The position numbers and the translations under genes were made by a program. Below are positions 34,090-42,512 of a DNA stretch of 64,000 nt, piece by piece. The stretch is from Streptomyces phaeolivaceus (lineage in GTDB: Bacteria > Actinomycetota > Actinomycetes > Streptomycetales > Streptomycetaceae): positions 5,208,001 to 5,272,000 of the forward strand of contig NZ_CP045096.1 of assembly GCF_009184865.1 (NCBI RefSeq). Reading direction: 5' to 3'. Under the pieces are notes generated by a model. The model ran no database searches. It saw only the letters and a list, made by a program, of their open reading frames with translations, and was not told the origin of the DNA. Numbering within the stretch: the stretch's first letter is position 1; each line of letters opens with the position of its first letter.

Positions 34090-34890
34090 TCAGTCCACGC
34101 GGGCCAGGAAGGTCGTCAGGGCCTTGTTGAAGTCGTGCGGGCGTTCCAGGTTCGGGAGGTGGGCGGCGCCCTCGACGATGTGCAGGGTGGAGTCGGGGAG
34201 CGCGGCGTGCATGGCCTCCGCGTCGGGGACGGGGGTGTACTCGTCGTCGGCGCCGACGACGACCAGGGCCGGGACGGTGACACGGGTGAGCAGGTCGCGG
34301 TAGTCGGGGCGCTCGGCCCGGCCGCGCAGGGCCGCCGCGGCGCCCTCGGGGTCGGTGGCCGTCATCATGCGGCGCACATGGGCCGCGACCTCGGCGTCCG
34401 CGTACGGCGCGACCATCTTGTACAGCACCTCGTCCGCGTATCCCGTCATGCCCTCGCGCAGCAGTCGGTCGGCCGTCGCGTTCCGGGCGCGTCTGCCCTC
34501 CTGCGTCTCGGCGGCCGGGAAGGTGTCGGCGAGGAGGAGGCCGCGGACGCGGTGCGGGTGGAGGCGTACGCATTCCATCGCGATCTGGCCACCCATGGAG
34601 AGGCCTCCGAGGACGAACTCGGACACCCCGAGGTCGTCGAGGAGCGTCGCGATGTCCTCGGCGAACGTCGAGAGCGGGGTGACGCCCGGGACGACCGGGG
34701 AGCGGCCGTAGCCGCGCAGGTCCGGGGCGATGACACGGCGGGTCGCGGCGAACTCGGTGATCTGGGGGTGCCACATCGTGCGGTCGAAGGGGTGGCCGTG
34801 GATGAGGACGAGAGGGAGGGGGAGAGGGAGGGGGAGAGGTGACAGAGGGGAGGGGGCCCCTTTGTCCTCGTATGCGAGGAAGGTGGTCAT
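34090..34890 (-). CDS. Alpha/beta-hydrolase
   Basis: A 266-residue enzyme from ATG 34890; the frame is open further upstream but no other start fits. The catalytic triad is visible: nucleophile Ser in GGLSMGGQIAM, Asp in VGADDEYTPVPDAE, His in GAAHLPNLERP. The oxyanion region is LVLIHGHPFDRTMW. A Pro-Leu repeat near the N-terminus (about 15-27) comes from a GGGAGA-type microsatellite. It is divergent from the MocR regulator at 34999, which is likely its regulator. Confidence 0.88.
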   Translation of the reverse strand: MTTFLAYEDKGAPSPLSPLPLPLPLPLVLIHGHPFDRTMWHPQITEFAATRRVIAPDLRGYGRSPVVPGVTPLSTFAEDIATLLDDLGVSEFVLGGLSMGGQIAMECVRLHPHRVRGLLLADTFPAAETQEGRRARNATADRLLREGMTGYADEVLYKMVAPYADAEVAAHVRRMMTATDPEGAAAALRGRAERPDYRDLLTRVTVPALVVVGADDEYTPVPDAEAMHAALPDSTLHIVEGAAHLPNLERPHDFNKALTTFLARVD

Positions 34891-34916
34891 GGGAACGACC
34901 CTAGGGTTCCCCAACT

Positions 34917-34951
34917 CCTCGGTGCAATAAGATCTTTGCCCTCGGTGCAAT
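34917..34951. promoter_or_regulatory. Candidate MocR operator: two perfect 12-base direct repeats
   Basis: CCTCGGTGCAAT occurs at 34917-34928 and again at 34940-34951, 23 bases start to start (about two helical turns), in the 108-base gap between the hydrolase and the MocR regulator. MocR-family regulators typically bind direct repeats in such divergent promoters. Confidence 0.65.
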
Positions 34952-34998
34952 GTGGTGGAGGCCGGGGCAGGGGACGGTGGGAGTGGAGGGGGACGGCC

Positions 34999-36402
34999 GT
35001 GGCCGACTACCGGCGGATCGCCGATCGCATCGCGGACGACATCGCGGCCGGGCGGCTGAAGCCCGGTGACCGGCTGCCGCCGCAGCGGGTGTTCGCGCGG
35101 CGGCGCGGGATCGCCGGGTCGACCGCCGGGCGGGTGTACACGGAACTGGTGCGGCGCGGGCTGGTGGTGGGGGAGGTCGGGCGCGGGACGTTCGTCCGGG
35201 CGGCGCCTGCGGGGTCGGCGGGGCGGGCGCTGGCCGAACCGGCCGGGTCCGCGCCCGTGAACCTGGAGCTCAACTACCCTTCCGTGCCCGGTCAGTCGGA
35301 GCTGGTGGCCGCCGGGATCGCGCCGCTGCTGCGGCCGGATGTGCTGACGGACGCGCTGCGTACGGCCCCCGCGACCGGTACGGCCGCCGCGCGGGAGGCG
35401 GCGGCCGGGCTGCTCGCCACGGCCGGCTGGCGACCGGACCCGGAACGGTTCCTCTTCGCCGGGAACGCCCGTCAGGCCATCGCCGCGGCCCTCGCCCATC
35501 TCGTACGGCCGGGGGGCCGGGTCGGGGTGGAGTCGCTCACGTATCCGCTGGTCAAGGAGATCGCCGGGCGGCTGAAGGTGACGCTGGTGCCGCTCGCCAC
35601 GGACGGGCAGGGGGTGCGGCCGGAGGCCGTGGCCGCCGCGCATCGGGCGGCGCCGCTGTCGGCGGTGTATGTGCAGCCGACCCTGCACAACCCGACGTCC
35701 GTGACGATGGGGGCGGGGCGGCGGGCCGAACTCGCGGGTGTGGTGCGGGAGTTGGATCTGCCGGTGATCGAGGACCGGATCTGGTCGTTCCTGGCCGACA
35801 GGGAGGAGAGGGACGGGGACGGAGATTCGAGGGTGGGGGTGGGGGTGGGGGCGGGGGTGCCGCCGCCGTTGGCCGCGTACGCGCCCGAGCGGGTGTTCGT
35901 CGTGGACGGGCTGTCCAAGCGGGTGGCACCCGGGCTGACGGTCGGGTTCCTGGTGGTGCCCGAGGGGCGGGTCGAGGGGGTGGCGGACGCGTTGCGGTCG
36001 GGGGGCTGGGCGGCGGGGCGGTTCGCGCTGGAGGCGGGGGTGCGGTGGATCGGGGACGGGACGGTCGGACGGCTGGTCGCGGCGAAGCGGGCGGACGCGG
36101 CGGTGCGGCAGGGGCTGGTGGGCGAGTGGCTCGCGGGGTTCTCCGTGCGGGGGGACGCGCGGGCGTACTACGTGTGGTGGGAGTTGCCGGAGGGGTGGCG
36201 CGCGGACACGTTCCGCGCGGCGGCGGCGGAGCGGGGGGTGGCGGTGACTCCGGGGGTGGCGTTCAGCGTCCCTGGGCTGGGCTTCGGCGGGGCCGGGGCG
36301 GGGGCTGTCGATTGCGTCAGACTTGGGCTCGCGTCGGTTTCTCCGCCGGTGTTGGCGGGGGCGTTGCGGACGCTCGGTGAAGTCGCGCGAGGTGGCCCGT
36401 GA
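34999..36402 (+). CDS. MocR-family (GntR-HTH plus aminotransferase) transcriptional regulator
   Basis: A 467-residue protein. GTG 34999 is preceded by GGAGGGGG and gives a normal GntR start (VADYRRIADRIADDIAAGRLKPGDRLPPQR). The winged helix (about 1-75) ends GLVVGEVGRGTFV. The rest is a fold-type I aminotransferase domain (about 95-460) with the PLP-binding lysine in DGLSKRVAPGLTVGFLV and Asp/Arg landmarks. MocR regulators sense PLP or an amino compound. A low-complexity VGVGVGAGVP insert (about 275-290) is unusual. The 3' end overlaps the convergent membrane gene by 86 bases. Confidence 0.9.
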   Translation: MADYRRIADRIADDIAAGRLKPGDRLPPQRVFARRRGIAGSTAGRVYTELVRRGLVVGEVGRGTFVRAAPAGSAGRALAEPAGSAPVNLELNYPSVPGQSELVAAGIAPLLRPDVLTDALRTAPATGTAAAREAAAGLLATAGWRPDPERFLFAGNARQAIAAALAHLVRPGGRVGVESLTYPLVKEIAGRLKVTLVPLATDGQGVRPEAVAAAHRAAPLSAVYVQPTLHNPTSVTMGAGRRAELAGVVRELDLPVIEDRIWSFLADREERDGDGDSRVGVGVGAGVPPPLAAYAPERVFVVDGLSKRVAPGLTVGFLVVPEGRVEGVADALRSGGWAAGRFALEAGVRWIGDGTVGRLVAAKRADAAVRQGLVGEWLAGFSVRGDARAYYVWWELPEGWRADTFRAAAAERGVAVTPGVAFSVPGLGFGGAGAGAVDCVRLGLASVSPPVLAGALRTLGEVARGGP

Positions 36403-37384
36403 GCCAGGCGATCGCGGCGACGGTCGTGCCGAGGAGCAGCAGGCCCCAGGTCACGGTGCGCAGCGTGGCGGTGAGGGCGTCGTAGACGGCACCCGCGGCG
36501 GCCGGGGAGACGTCCGGCGGCAGGTCCGCGAGGGTGAGATGGCGGCCGAGGGCGACGGCGACGCCCAGCAGCGCGCCGCCGAGCGCGGTGCCCACGCCCG
36601 TCGCACAGATGGCCCGCCGGCGTCGTGTCGCGACGAGAATGCCACCGGCGGCCAGGGCGAGCGCGCCGACCGGGAGCCAGAACGCGGCGATTTCGAGCAC
36701 GCGATATCCCTTCCGAAGCTGAACGAGTTCCGCGGCCGACAGCACCTCGACCTCGGTGTGCGCGACCGGGATGCGATGGGCGAACGGCACGTGGTCGCGC
36801 ACGAGTTGACGCTTGACGCGTTCGCCGACGGGCGCGAGGTCGAGCGTCACCGCCCGTACCTCGCCGGTGGCGGCCCCGGCGCCGTGCCCGTCGCCGTCCG
36901 CGCCGTACGCGCCGTCCTCACGCACCGCCGTCAGCACCGCGTCGTGCGCCGCGCGGTTCGCCGTGTGCCAGGCCGTGCGGAACGCCTCGGTCCGGGTGAA
37001 GGAGCGCGCCGCGTCGTACGTGAAGTCCCGCACCGGCCGCCGCAGCCGTGGCCCCACCCGGACCTCGCGCAGAATCCCGGCGGCGACCGCGTTGGCGAGC
37101 GCCTCCCGTACGGCCGGGTCGGCGGCCAGGGGTGCCATGACCGCCTCGTACCGGGTCCGGTCCGCCAGCTCGTACGTCGCCCACGCGGCCAGCGCGCCCA
37201 GCGGCGCGAGCAGGCAGGCGAGGACGGTGAGCACGGCCGACAGGGCGCCGCGGGCACGAGGGGGCACCCCTCCAGGCAAGACCCCCGCCCACCACCGCGC
37301 GAGCGCTCGCGCGGTGCGTGACTGCGAATGGCCCCGCAGGACAAGCCGTACGGGGAGACCGGGGGCCGTACCGCGCCACCCCAC
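36317..37384 (-). CDS. Hypothetical membrane protein (four helices)
   Basis: Up to 355 residues. Helices lie at about 47-70, 225-250, 255-285 and 315-335, with an extracytoplasmic region in between (about 75-220) that includes RYEAVMAPLAADPAVREALANAVA and FTRTEAFRTAWHTANRAAHDAVL. This resembles actinomycete DUF-type proteins with an alternating helix and Ala-rich extracellular domain. The GTG start at 37384 is uncertain: the first 40 residues look like translated repeat DNA, and a later GTG is possible. The gene overlaps the end of the MocR gene. Confidence 0.65.
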   Translation of the reverse strand: MGWRGTAPGLPVRLVLRGHSQSRTARALARWWAGVLPGGVPPRARGALSAVLTVLACLLAPLGALAAWATYELADRTRYEAVMAPLAADPAVREALANAVAAGILREVRVGPRLRRPVRDFTYDAARSFTRTEAFRTAWHTANRAAHDAVLTAVREDGAYGADGDGHGAGAATGEVRAVTLDLAPVGERVKRQLVRDHVPFAHRIPVAHTEVEVLSAAELVQLRKGYRVLEIAAFWLPVGALALAAGGILVATRRRRAICATGVGTALGGALLGVAVALGRHLTLADLPPDVSPAAAGAVYDALTATLRTVTWGLLLLGTTVAAIAWLTGHLARLHRASATPPPTPAEKPTRAQV

Positions 37385-37439
37385 CGGTCGACGGCGCGTC
37401 GTCCGCGCGTCGCCGGCCGCCTCGTGGGTCCTCGGAGGG

Positions 37440-37922
37440 TCAGGCCGGCCGGTGGCCCGTGGCGTCCTCGTGGGTGTAGTAGCGGTAGAAGTTGATCGAG
37501 AAGACCGCCGCCGCGATGGCGAGGGACATCGCCGCGGAGCGCAGGACGCTGTGCTGGGACGCCTGGCTGTAGAGGAAGCCGAAGGCGCAGCCCGCGAAGA
37601 CGGCCCAGAGGAGGGCGTGGAGCTCGCGACGCAGACGGGGCGCGAACGTCAGGACGGCGATGTGGACCGCCGCGAACACGAACGCCGTCACGAATCCGAA
37701 GAGGAGGTTCCAGCCGGTGATGGGACCCGCGTCGCGGTTCATGGCCGCCGCCCAGTAGCCGTAGACCAGGCCGAGGGCCACCGGCACGAGCAGGTTCGCG
37801 AGCGCGTGCGCGCGCTCGCCGAAGACATCGGGTGTGGCGCCGTGCGTGGCGCTGTGCGTGGCCGTCCCGGCCGTCCTGCCCGGAATCACCGGCCGGCCCG
37901 GAGTGGGTGCCGCTTGAGCCAT
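37440..37922 (-). CDS. Hypothetical four-helix membrane protein
   Basis: A 160-residue protein with GAGAGGAG before ATG 37922. A polar Thr/Ala/His N-terminus of about 40 residues is followed by four hydrophobic helices (LLVPVALGLVYGYWAAAMN, WNLLFGFVTAFVFAAVHIAVL, LHALLWAVFAGCAFGFLYS, AAMSLAIAAAVFSINFYRYY). It is recognisable as a Streptomyces orphan family; function unknown. Confidence 0.7.
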   Translation of the reverse strand: MAQAAPTPGRPVIPGRTAGTATHSATHGATPDVFGERAHALANLLVPVALGLVYGYWAAAMNRDAGPITGWNLLFGFVTAFVFAAVHIAVLTFAPRLRRELHALLWAVFAGCAFGFLYSQASQHSVLRSAAMSLAIAAAVFSINFYRYYTHEDATGHRPA

Positions 37923-38093
37923 CGGAGCACTCCTCTCTTCCCTCCCCCGTCTACCAGAGCACACCTGGGGAGGGCCGCGGGCAAGTCGGGACGCAGAGGT
38001 CGTGACACAGAGGTTCGTGACACAGGGGCGGGACGTGGGGGGCGCGGCGGGGCCGGGATGCGGTGCGACCGGGGGCGTGTTTCGCTGTGGGGC

Positions 38094-39320
38094 ATGCGGA
38101 TGCGGATGCCGGTGCCGCGTGTGCGCCGGGAGCCGGACCCCGCCGAGCGGCAGCTGCTGCTGCGGGTCCGCGGGCGCGACATCGCCTGGCTTCCGCCGCT
38201 GGTGGTGCTGCTCGCCGTACCCGTGCTCGACTGGTTCACCGGCGGCGACTTCCGGGTCATCTCCTGGCTGGTGCTCGTCCCGGGCACGGCCGCCGCCGTC
38301 TGCGGGGTGCGCACGACGGCGCTGTTCGCGGCCCTCGCGATGATCATGTACGTCGCCGGCGACAACTCCTGGCCCCACCAGGTACGCACCGGACTCCCCG
38401 ACTTCATCCTCGTCGCCCTCGGCGGCATCCTCTCCGTGCTGGCCTGCGCGGTCCGGCTGCGTGGACAGGAGCGGCTGCTGCACATGCGGGCCGTCGTCGA
38501 CACCACCCGCCGCATCCTGCTGCGCCAGCTCCCGCCGGACGTCGGCGGCCTCGACCACGCGGAGATCTACCTCGCCGCCGACAGCCAGGCCCGGGTCGGC
38601 GGCGACTTCTACGACATCCAGCCCAGCCCGCACGGCACCCGCGTCGTCATCGGCGACGTCCAGGGCAAGGGGCTCGCCGCGGTGGAGGCGGCGTCCGTGC
38701 TGCTCGGCACGTTCCGTGAGGCCGCCTACTACGAGTCCGACCCGGTCACCGTCGCCGAACGGCTGGAGACCCGGATGGTGCGGCACGTACGGTACTGCGC
38801 GCACGTCGGCCGCGACGACGCCGAACGCTTCGCCACCGCCGTACTGCTCGACTTCCCCGAGCTGCGCAGCGCCCGGACCGACTGGGGCCCGGACCTCACC
38901 GGGCTCGGCGCGGTCACCGTGGACGTCGTCAACTTCGGCCACGAACCCCCGCTCCTGGTCCGCCCCGACGGCGTGCGCGCCCTGCCGATGCGGGAGGGAC
39001 TGCCGCTGGGGCTCGGCGAGTTGGTGCCCCGGACGCCCGTGACGGCCAGGGTGCGGCTCGCCGCCGACGAGACGTTGCTGCTGGTCACGGACGGGGTGAC
39101 GGAGGCGCGCGACGGGCGGGGCGCCTTCTTCCCGCTCCGCGAGTACCTCTCCCGCGCCCTCGCGGCCGGGACGCCCGCCCTCGACCCCGAGTCCCTGGTC
39201 CGGCTCGTCCGCGACGGTGTCCTCGCGCACACCGGGGGCGGCCTCGACGACGACACCACGATCTTCGCGGTACGGCGGGCGACGGAGCCGATGCGGCGTG
39301 GGCCGGGTGCGCCGGAGTGA
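38094..39320 (+). CDS. Membrane-bound SpoIIE-type PP2C phosphatase
   Basis: A 408-residue protein. Three to four hydrophobic helices at the N-terminus (about 30-120: WLPPLVVLLAVPVLDWF, VISWLVLVPGTAAAVCGV, ALFAALAMIMYVAG, FILVALGGILSVLACAVR) anchor a SpoIIE/RsbU phosphatase domain (about 150-400). Metal-binding residues are in VGGDFYDI, VIGDVQGKG, LVTDGVTEARD and GLDDDTTIFAV. It probably dephosphorylates an anti-anti-sigma factor in response to a membrane signal. Another ATG at 38058 is in frame; the chosen start matches the family better. Confidence 0.88.
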   Translation: MRMRMPVPRVRREPDPAERQLLLRVRGRDIAWLPPLVVLLAVPVLDWFTGGDFRVISWLVLVPGTAAAVCGVRTTALFAALAMIMYVAGDNSWPHQVRTGLPDFILVALGGILSVLACAVRLRGQERLLHMRAVVDTTRRILLRQLPPDVGGLDHAEIYLAADSQARVGGDFYDIQPSPHGTRVVIGDVQGKGLAAVEAASVLLGTFREAAYYESDPVTVAERLETRMVRHVRYCAHVGRDDAERFATAVLLDFPELRSARTDWGPDLTGLGAVTVDVVNFGHEPPLLVRPDGVRALPMREGLPLGLGELVPRTPVTARVRLAADETLLLVTDGVTEARDGRGAFFPLREYLSRALAAGTPALDPESLVRLVRDGVLAHTGGGLDDDTTIFAVRRATEPMRRGPGAPE

Positions 39321-39465
39321 GCGCCCGGCCTCTTTCACGCGCGCTCGCGTCCGTGCTCCTTCCTGCCCCTTTCCCCGTTTGCACGCGCAGCGGTTACCGT
39401 GCTGGCTGGGGTACGTGATCGACGGGGGGTCGGCGGGAGCCGACGGGAAGCGAGGGGAGGGAACG

Positions 39466-40671
39466 ATGCCCGGAACAGTGCTGCTGCTGGCGGCCTCACC
39501 CATGGGCAAGGGGTGCCTGGTGGATGCGGCCTCCGTGCTTCCCGTGCTGGCGGCCGTCACGCCCGAGGTGCTGTCCGGCACGGGTACGGCGAACATCGTC
39601 GAGCTGGTCGATCCGCTGGAGCCGCAGGCGGTGCTGACCCGGTTGCGGGCCGCGGCGACCGCGCCGGGGCCGCTCACCGTGTATCTCGTGGGGCAGCTCC
39701 AACTCGACCGCAAGCAGCGGCTCGTGCATCTCGCGCTGGCGCGTACGACGCCGGCGACCGTGCGCTACACGGCCTTTCCCTGGCACTGGATCGTGGAGGA
39801 GCTGCGGTTGCGGGCGCCGGGGTCGACGACGCTGTTCGTCGATCTGCACGCGGATGCGGAGGTGTGGCGGCAGTTGGCGGGGCAGCCGCTGGTCGTGGGG
39901 CCCGGGGTGAGTGTGTACGGGCGGGTCGCGGGGCCGGTGGGCGGGATACGGCGGGGGGTGGGGGTGCCGGGGTACATGAAGGCCTTGGCGACGATACTGC
40001 GGAGTGGGCAGCGGCCGGGGGCGGCGGTGCTGCACGAGCAGGTGCTCGCGCGGACGGGGCTGCATGGGGATCTGATCCTGGCGTACGACGCGGGGGGTGT
40101 GGGTGTGGGTGCCGTGCCCCGGGTTCCCGTGAGTGGTTTCGCCCCCGCCGCCCCTACCCTCCCCCACCATCGCCCCGCGGGCTCGTCCTCGAACGCCGGA
40201 CGGGCCGAAGAGCCCGTCGATCCCCATGAGGCGATCACCCTCGCCGTCGAGGCCGGGCGGCATCGGGAGGCCGATGTGTTGGCGGCTCGGTGGGAGGAGG
40301 GGGCCTTGCGGGAGTTCGGGGACGGGTCGGAGGAGGTGTTGCACTGGCGGGAGGTGCGGGCCGATCTCGCGATGTTCGCGGGGGACGCGGCGGGGAGCTG
40401 CGCGGTGTGGATGGGGGTCGCCCGCGATCGCCTCGCGGCGGGGCGGTCGGCGCGGGACCCTGCCGTCGAGGCGGCCGTCGACCGGGCGCACCATCAGTGG
40501 GGGCTGGTCACGGACCCGGCACGCGCCCAGGAACTCGGCGTCGAGTTCGTGGAGTTGCGCGGTCTGGTCCCGGGGCGGCGGGCCGGGGCCCTGGAGCACG
40601 CCCGGCAGCGTCTGGCCGAACTGCGGCGGCGGGAAGCGGAGTTGAGGTCGGCCCAGCACGTACCCGGTTAG
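39466..40671 (+). CDS. Hypothetical protein with a TPR-like C-terminal domain
   Basis: A 401-residue protein with a strong ribosome-binding site (GAGGGGAGGGA) before ATG 39466. The N-terminal half (about 1-215) is an alpha/beta domain with LLLLAASPMGKGCLVDA, PGPLTVYLVGQLQLDRKQRLVHLALART and TTLFVDLHADAEVWRQLAG, perhaps a caspase- or GTPase-like domain, but I cannot name it. The C-terminal part (about 250-395) is helical, with AITLAVEAGRHREADVLAARWEEGAL and HARQRLAELRRREAEL. The linker (about 235-250) carries what looks like a Streptomyces interspersed repeat read in frame. Confidence 0.6.
   Translation: MPGTVLLLAASPMGKGCLVDAASVLPVLAAVTPEVLSGTGTANIVELVDPLEPQAVLTRLRAAATAPGPLTVYLVGQLQLDRKQRLVHLALARTTPATVRYTAFPWHWIVEELRLRAPGSTTLFVDLHADAEVWRQLAGQPLVVGPGVSVYGRVAGPVGGIRRGVGVPGYMKALATILRSGQRPGAAVLHEQVLARTGLHGDLILAYDAGGVGVGAVPRVPVSGFAPAAPTLPHHRPAGSSSNAGRAEEPVDPHEAITLAVEAGRHREADVLAARWEEGALREFGDGSEEVLHWREVRADLAMFAGDAAGSCAVWMGVARDRLAAGRSARDPAVEAAVDRAHHQWGLVTDPARAQELGVEFVELRGLVPGRRAGALEHARQRLAELRRREAELRSAQHVPG
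40180..40206. repeat. REP-like Streptomyces interspersed repeat inside a coding sequence
   Basis: The bases GGCTCGTCCTCGAACGCCGG and the following GACGGGCC resemble, on the reverse strand, a short dispersed element (GTCCGGCG...GAGGACGAG) that I know from intergenic DNA of many Streptomyces genomes. Here it is read through as the linker of the 39466 gene. Confidence 0.5.
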
Positions 40672-40933
40672 CCGAGCCGGTCGATGAGCCGTCGTCCGTT
40701 CGTCGTAGATCGATGAGCCGTCGATCAGGGCGAGTACCGGGCCGACCTCGGAGGGGAGATTGTGCGAGGTCACCCCGTGTACGCCCCATGGGTACACGGG
40801 GTATACGCGACGGACATCGCACGTTGATCACTTAAGCGGGCGCACTTCCGGAACTGATCGGAGTTTGATCAGAGAATGATCAGAAACTCCCCATCCGTCG
40901 GCAAAGTCCACCTCCCGTCACAACCCCGGTGTG
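40672..40933. other. Convergent intergenic region with hairpins and TGATC repeats
   Basis: A 9-base stem (40773-40781 with 40793-40801) may act as a terminator. Next to it, TGATC occurs at 40825, 40855, 40866 and 40877, the last three exactly 11 bases apart. GGAGTTT and AAACTCC arms (40860-40890) enclose the last two. No gene is apparent. Confidence 0.55.
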
Positions 40934-42409
40934 TCATGCGGATGCCGACACCGACACCGACACCGACACCGATGCCGACGCCGGGATCCGCACCCGGAAC
41001 CAGGCACCCCGGTGCGACGGATGGGACGGCTCCAGGGTGACCGTGCCGCCGTGGGCCGTCGCGATCGACGCGACGATGCTGAGGCCGAGCCCGCTGCCGG
41101 CGGCCCGGGTCTCCTCGCCGCGGACGAAGGGGTCGAAGAGCCGGGCACGGAGTTCGCCGGGTATCCCGGGGCCGTCGTCCAGCACCTCGATGACCCGGTG
41201 GCCGTCCTCCGTACCGAGCCCGAGCGTGGTCGTCGTCCCCGGCGGTGTGTGGACCCGGGCGTTGACCAGCAGGTTGGCGACCAGCTGGTGCAGCCGCAGC
41301 GGATCCCCGGTGACCGTGTGGTCCCCGGGCGCGAGCAGCAGCCGTACGGGGTGGCCGGGGTGGCAGTCACGGGCGGCGGAGGCCGCGTCGCGGCACAGCT
41401 GGGCCAGGTCCACACGGGTGAGCTGGAGCGGCTGGCCGAGGTCGAGGCGGGTCAGCAGCACGAGTTCGTCGATGAGGGTGCTCATCCGGCCGACCTCGGT
41501 GGCGATCCGGCCGAGCGCCTCCTGCCGCATGGGCTCGTGCGTGGGGTCGCCGGCCCGGGCGAGTTCGGCGTAACCGGAGATCGTGGTCAGCGGGTTGCGC
41601 AGTTCGTGCCCGGCGGCGGCCATGAACTCGCGCAGCCGTCGCTCGCCGTCCCGCCGCTCCCTGACCTCCCGGCGGCCGAGGCGGCGGGCGCCGATCAGGA
41701 CGCTGGCGAGGAGGGGGAGCGCGGCGGCCGTCTCGAACTGCAGGAGGCGGGCGACCGCCCGCCGGTCGTCGGCCACGGACCGCGCCGTGACGATGTACCC
41801 GCCCCCACCCTCGCCCTCGCCGGCCTTGTCGCCCTCGCCGCCCACGCCGCCCTCCTGGTCCCGGCCCGTCCCCGGCGCCCGCACCGCGTTCGTGCGGACC
41901 ACCTTCGCCCGGTAACTCTCCCCGAACGCCGCCGGGTTCGCCCGTGCCGCGTACGCCTTCAGCCGGGCCGGCGTCAGCGCCGGGAACGCGGGGAGGCCGT
42001 CGGAGCCCGGGTGGCGCTCCACGACCTCGCCCCGGTCGTCGAGGACGAGGATCAGGAGGTTCTTGTCGAGGATCCTCTTGTCGAGGGTCGAGGTCTCCGC
42101 GAGGGCGGGAGCGGGAGTGCGGGCGGGGACGCGCTCGGTCGCGCCCGCGCTGAGCATCGCTATCTCCTGGTCGGTGCGGGCGTCCAGGTGCTGGGCGAGC
42201 GTGTGCGCGGAGAGGGCGGCGACCGCGCCCAGCGTGGCGAGGGTGGCGATCAGCCAGAAGCCGACGGTGCGCTGGCCGGTGCGGTGCGGGCGGATCGGCT
42301 GCTCTACGGGAGGCACCGGGCGCCCGGGGTGGGGGCGGCTGCACGTGTCACTCGGCGCGAGCGGCCCCGCCGCCCTGATCGTCTCGCCCAGCCCGGTGAA
42401 CCCACTCAT
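40934..42409 (-). CDS. Sensor histidine kinase of a two-component system
   Basis: A 491-residue membrane kinase. The first helix is at about 48-68 and the second at about 225-243, bounding an extracellular sensor region (about 70-225) with a Gly/Glu-rich loop. The dimerisation/phosphoacceptor site is FMAAAGHELRNPLTTISGYAELA (His at about 271), followed by a GHKL ATPase domain with LVANLLVNARVHTP (N box), DDGPGIP (G1), LFDPFVRG (F box) and GSGLGLSIV (G2). The C-terminus is a Ser-Val-Ser-Val run from a GACACC hexamer repeat. It is 103 bases downstream of its response regulator, in the same direction, so they form a pair. Confidence 0.92.
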   Translation of the reverse strand: MSGFTGLGETIRAAGPLAPSDTCSRPHPGRPVPPVEQPIRPHRTGQRTVGFWLIATLATLGAVAALSAHTLAQHLDARTDQEIAMLSAGATERVPARTPAPALAETSTLDKRILDKNLLILVLDDRGEVVERHPGSDGLPAFPALTPARLKAYAARANPAAFGESYRAKVVRTNAVRAPGTGRDQEGGVGGEGDKAGEGEGGGGYIVTARSVADDRRAVARLLQFETAAALPLLASVLIGARRLGRREVRERRDGERRLREFMAAAGHELRNPLTTISGYAELARAGDPTHEPMRQEALGRIATEVGRMSTLIDELVLLTRLDLGQPLQLTRVDLAQLCRDAASAARDCHPGHPVRLLLAPGDHTVTGDPLRLHQLVANLLVNARVHTPPGTTTTLGLGTEDGHRVIEVLDDGPGIPGELRARLFDPFVRGEETRAAGSGLGLSIVASIATAHGGTVTLEPSHPSHRGAWFRVRIPASASVSVSVSVSASA

Positions 42410-42512
42410 CCGCCCAGCCCGTCCACTCGGCCCGTCCTCCGTCGCCCCGCACGCCCGTCGTCCGGACCCGCGACCCCTGCCCGCCCGTTCCCCAAGTCCC
42501 TCTACCTGTAGG

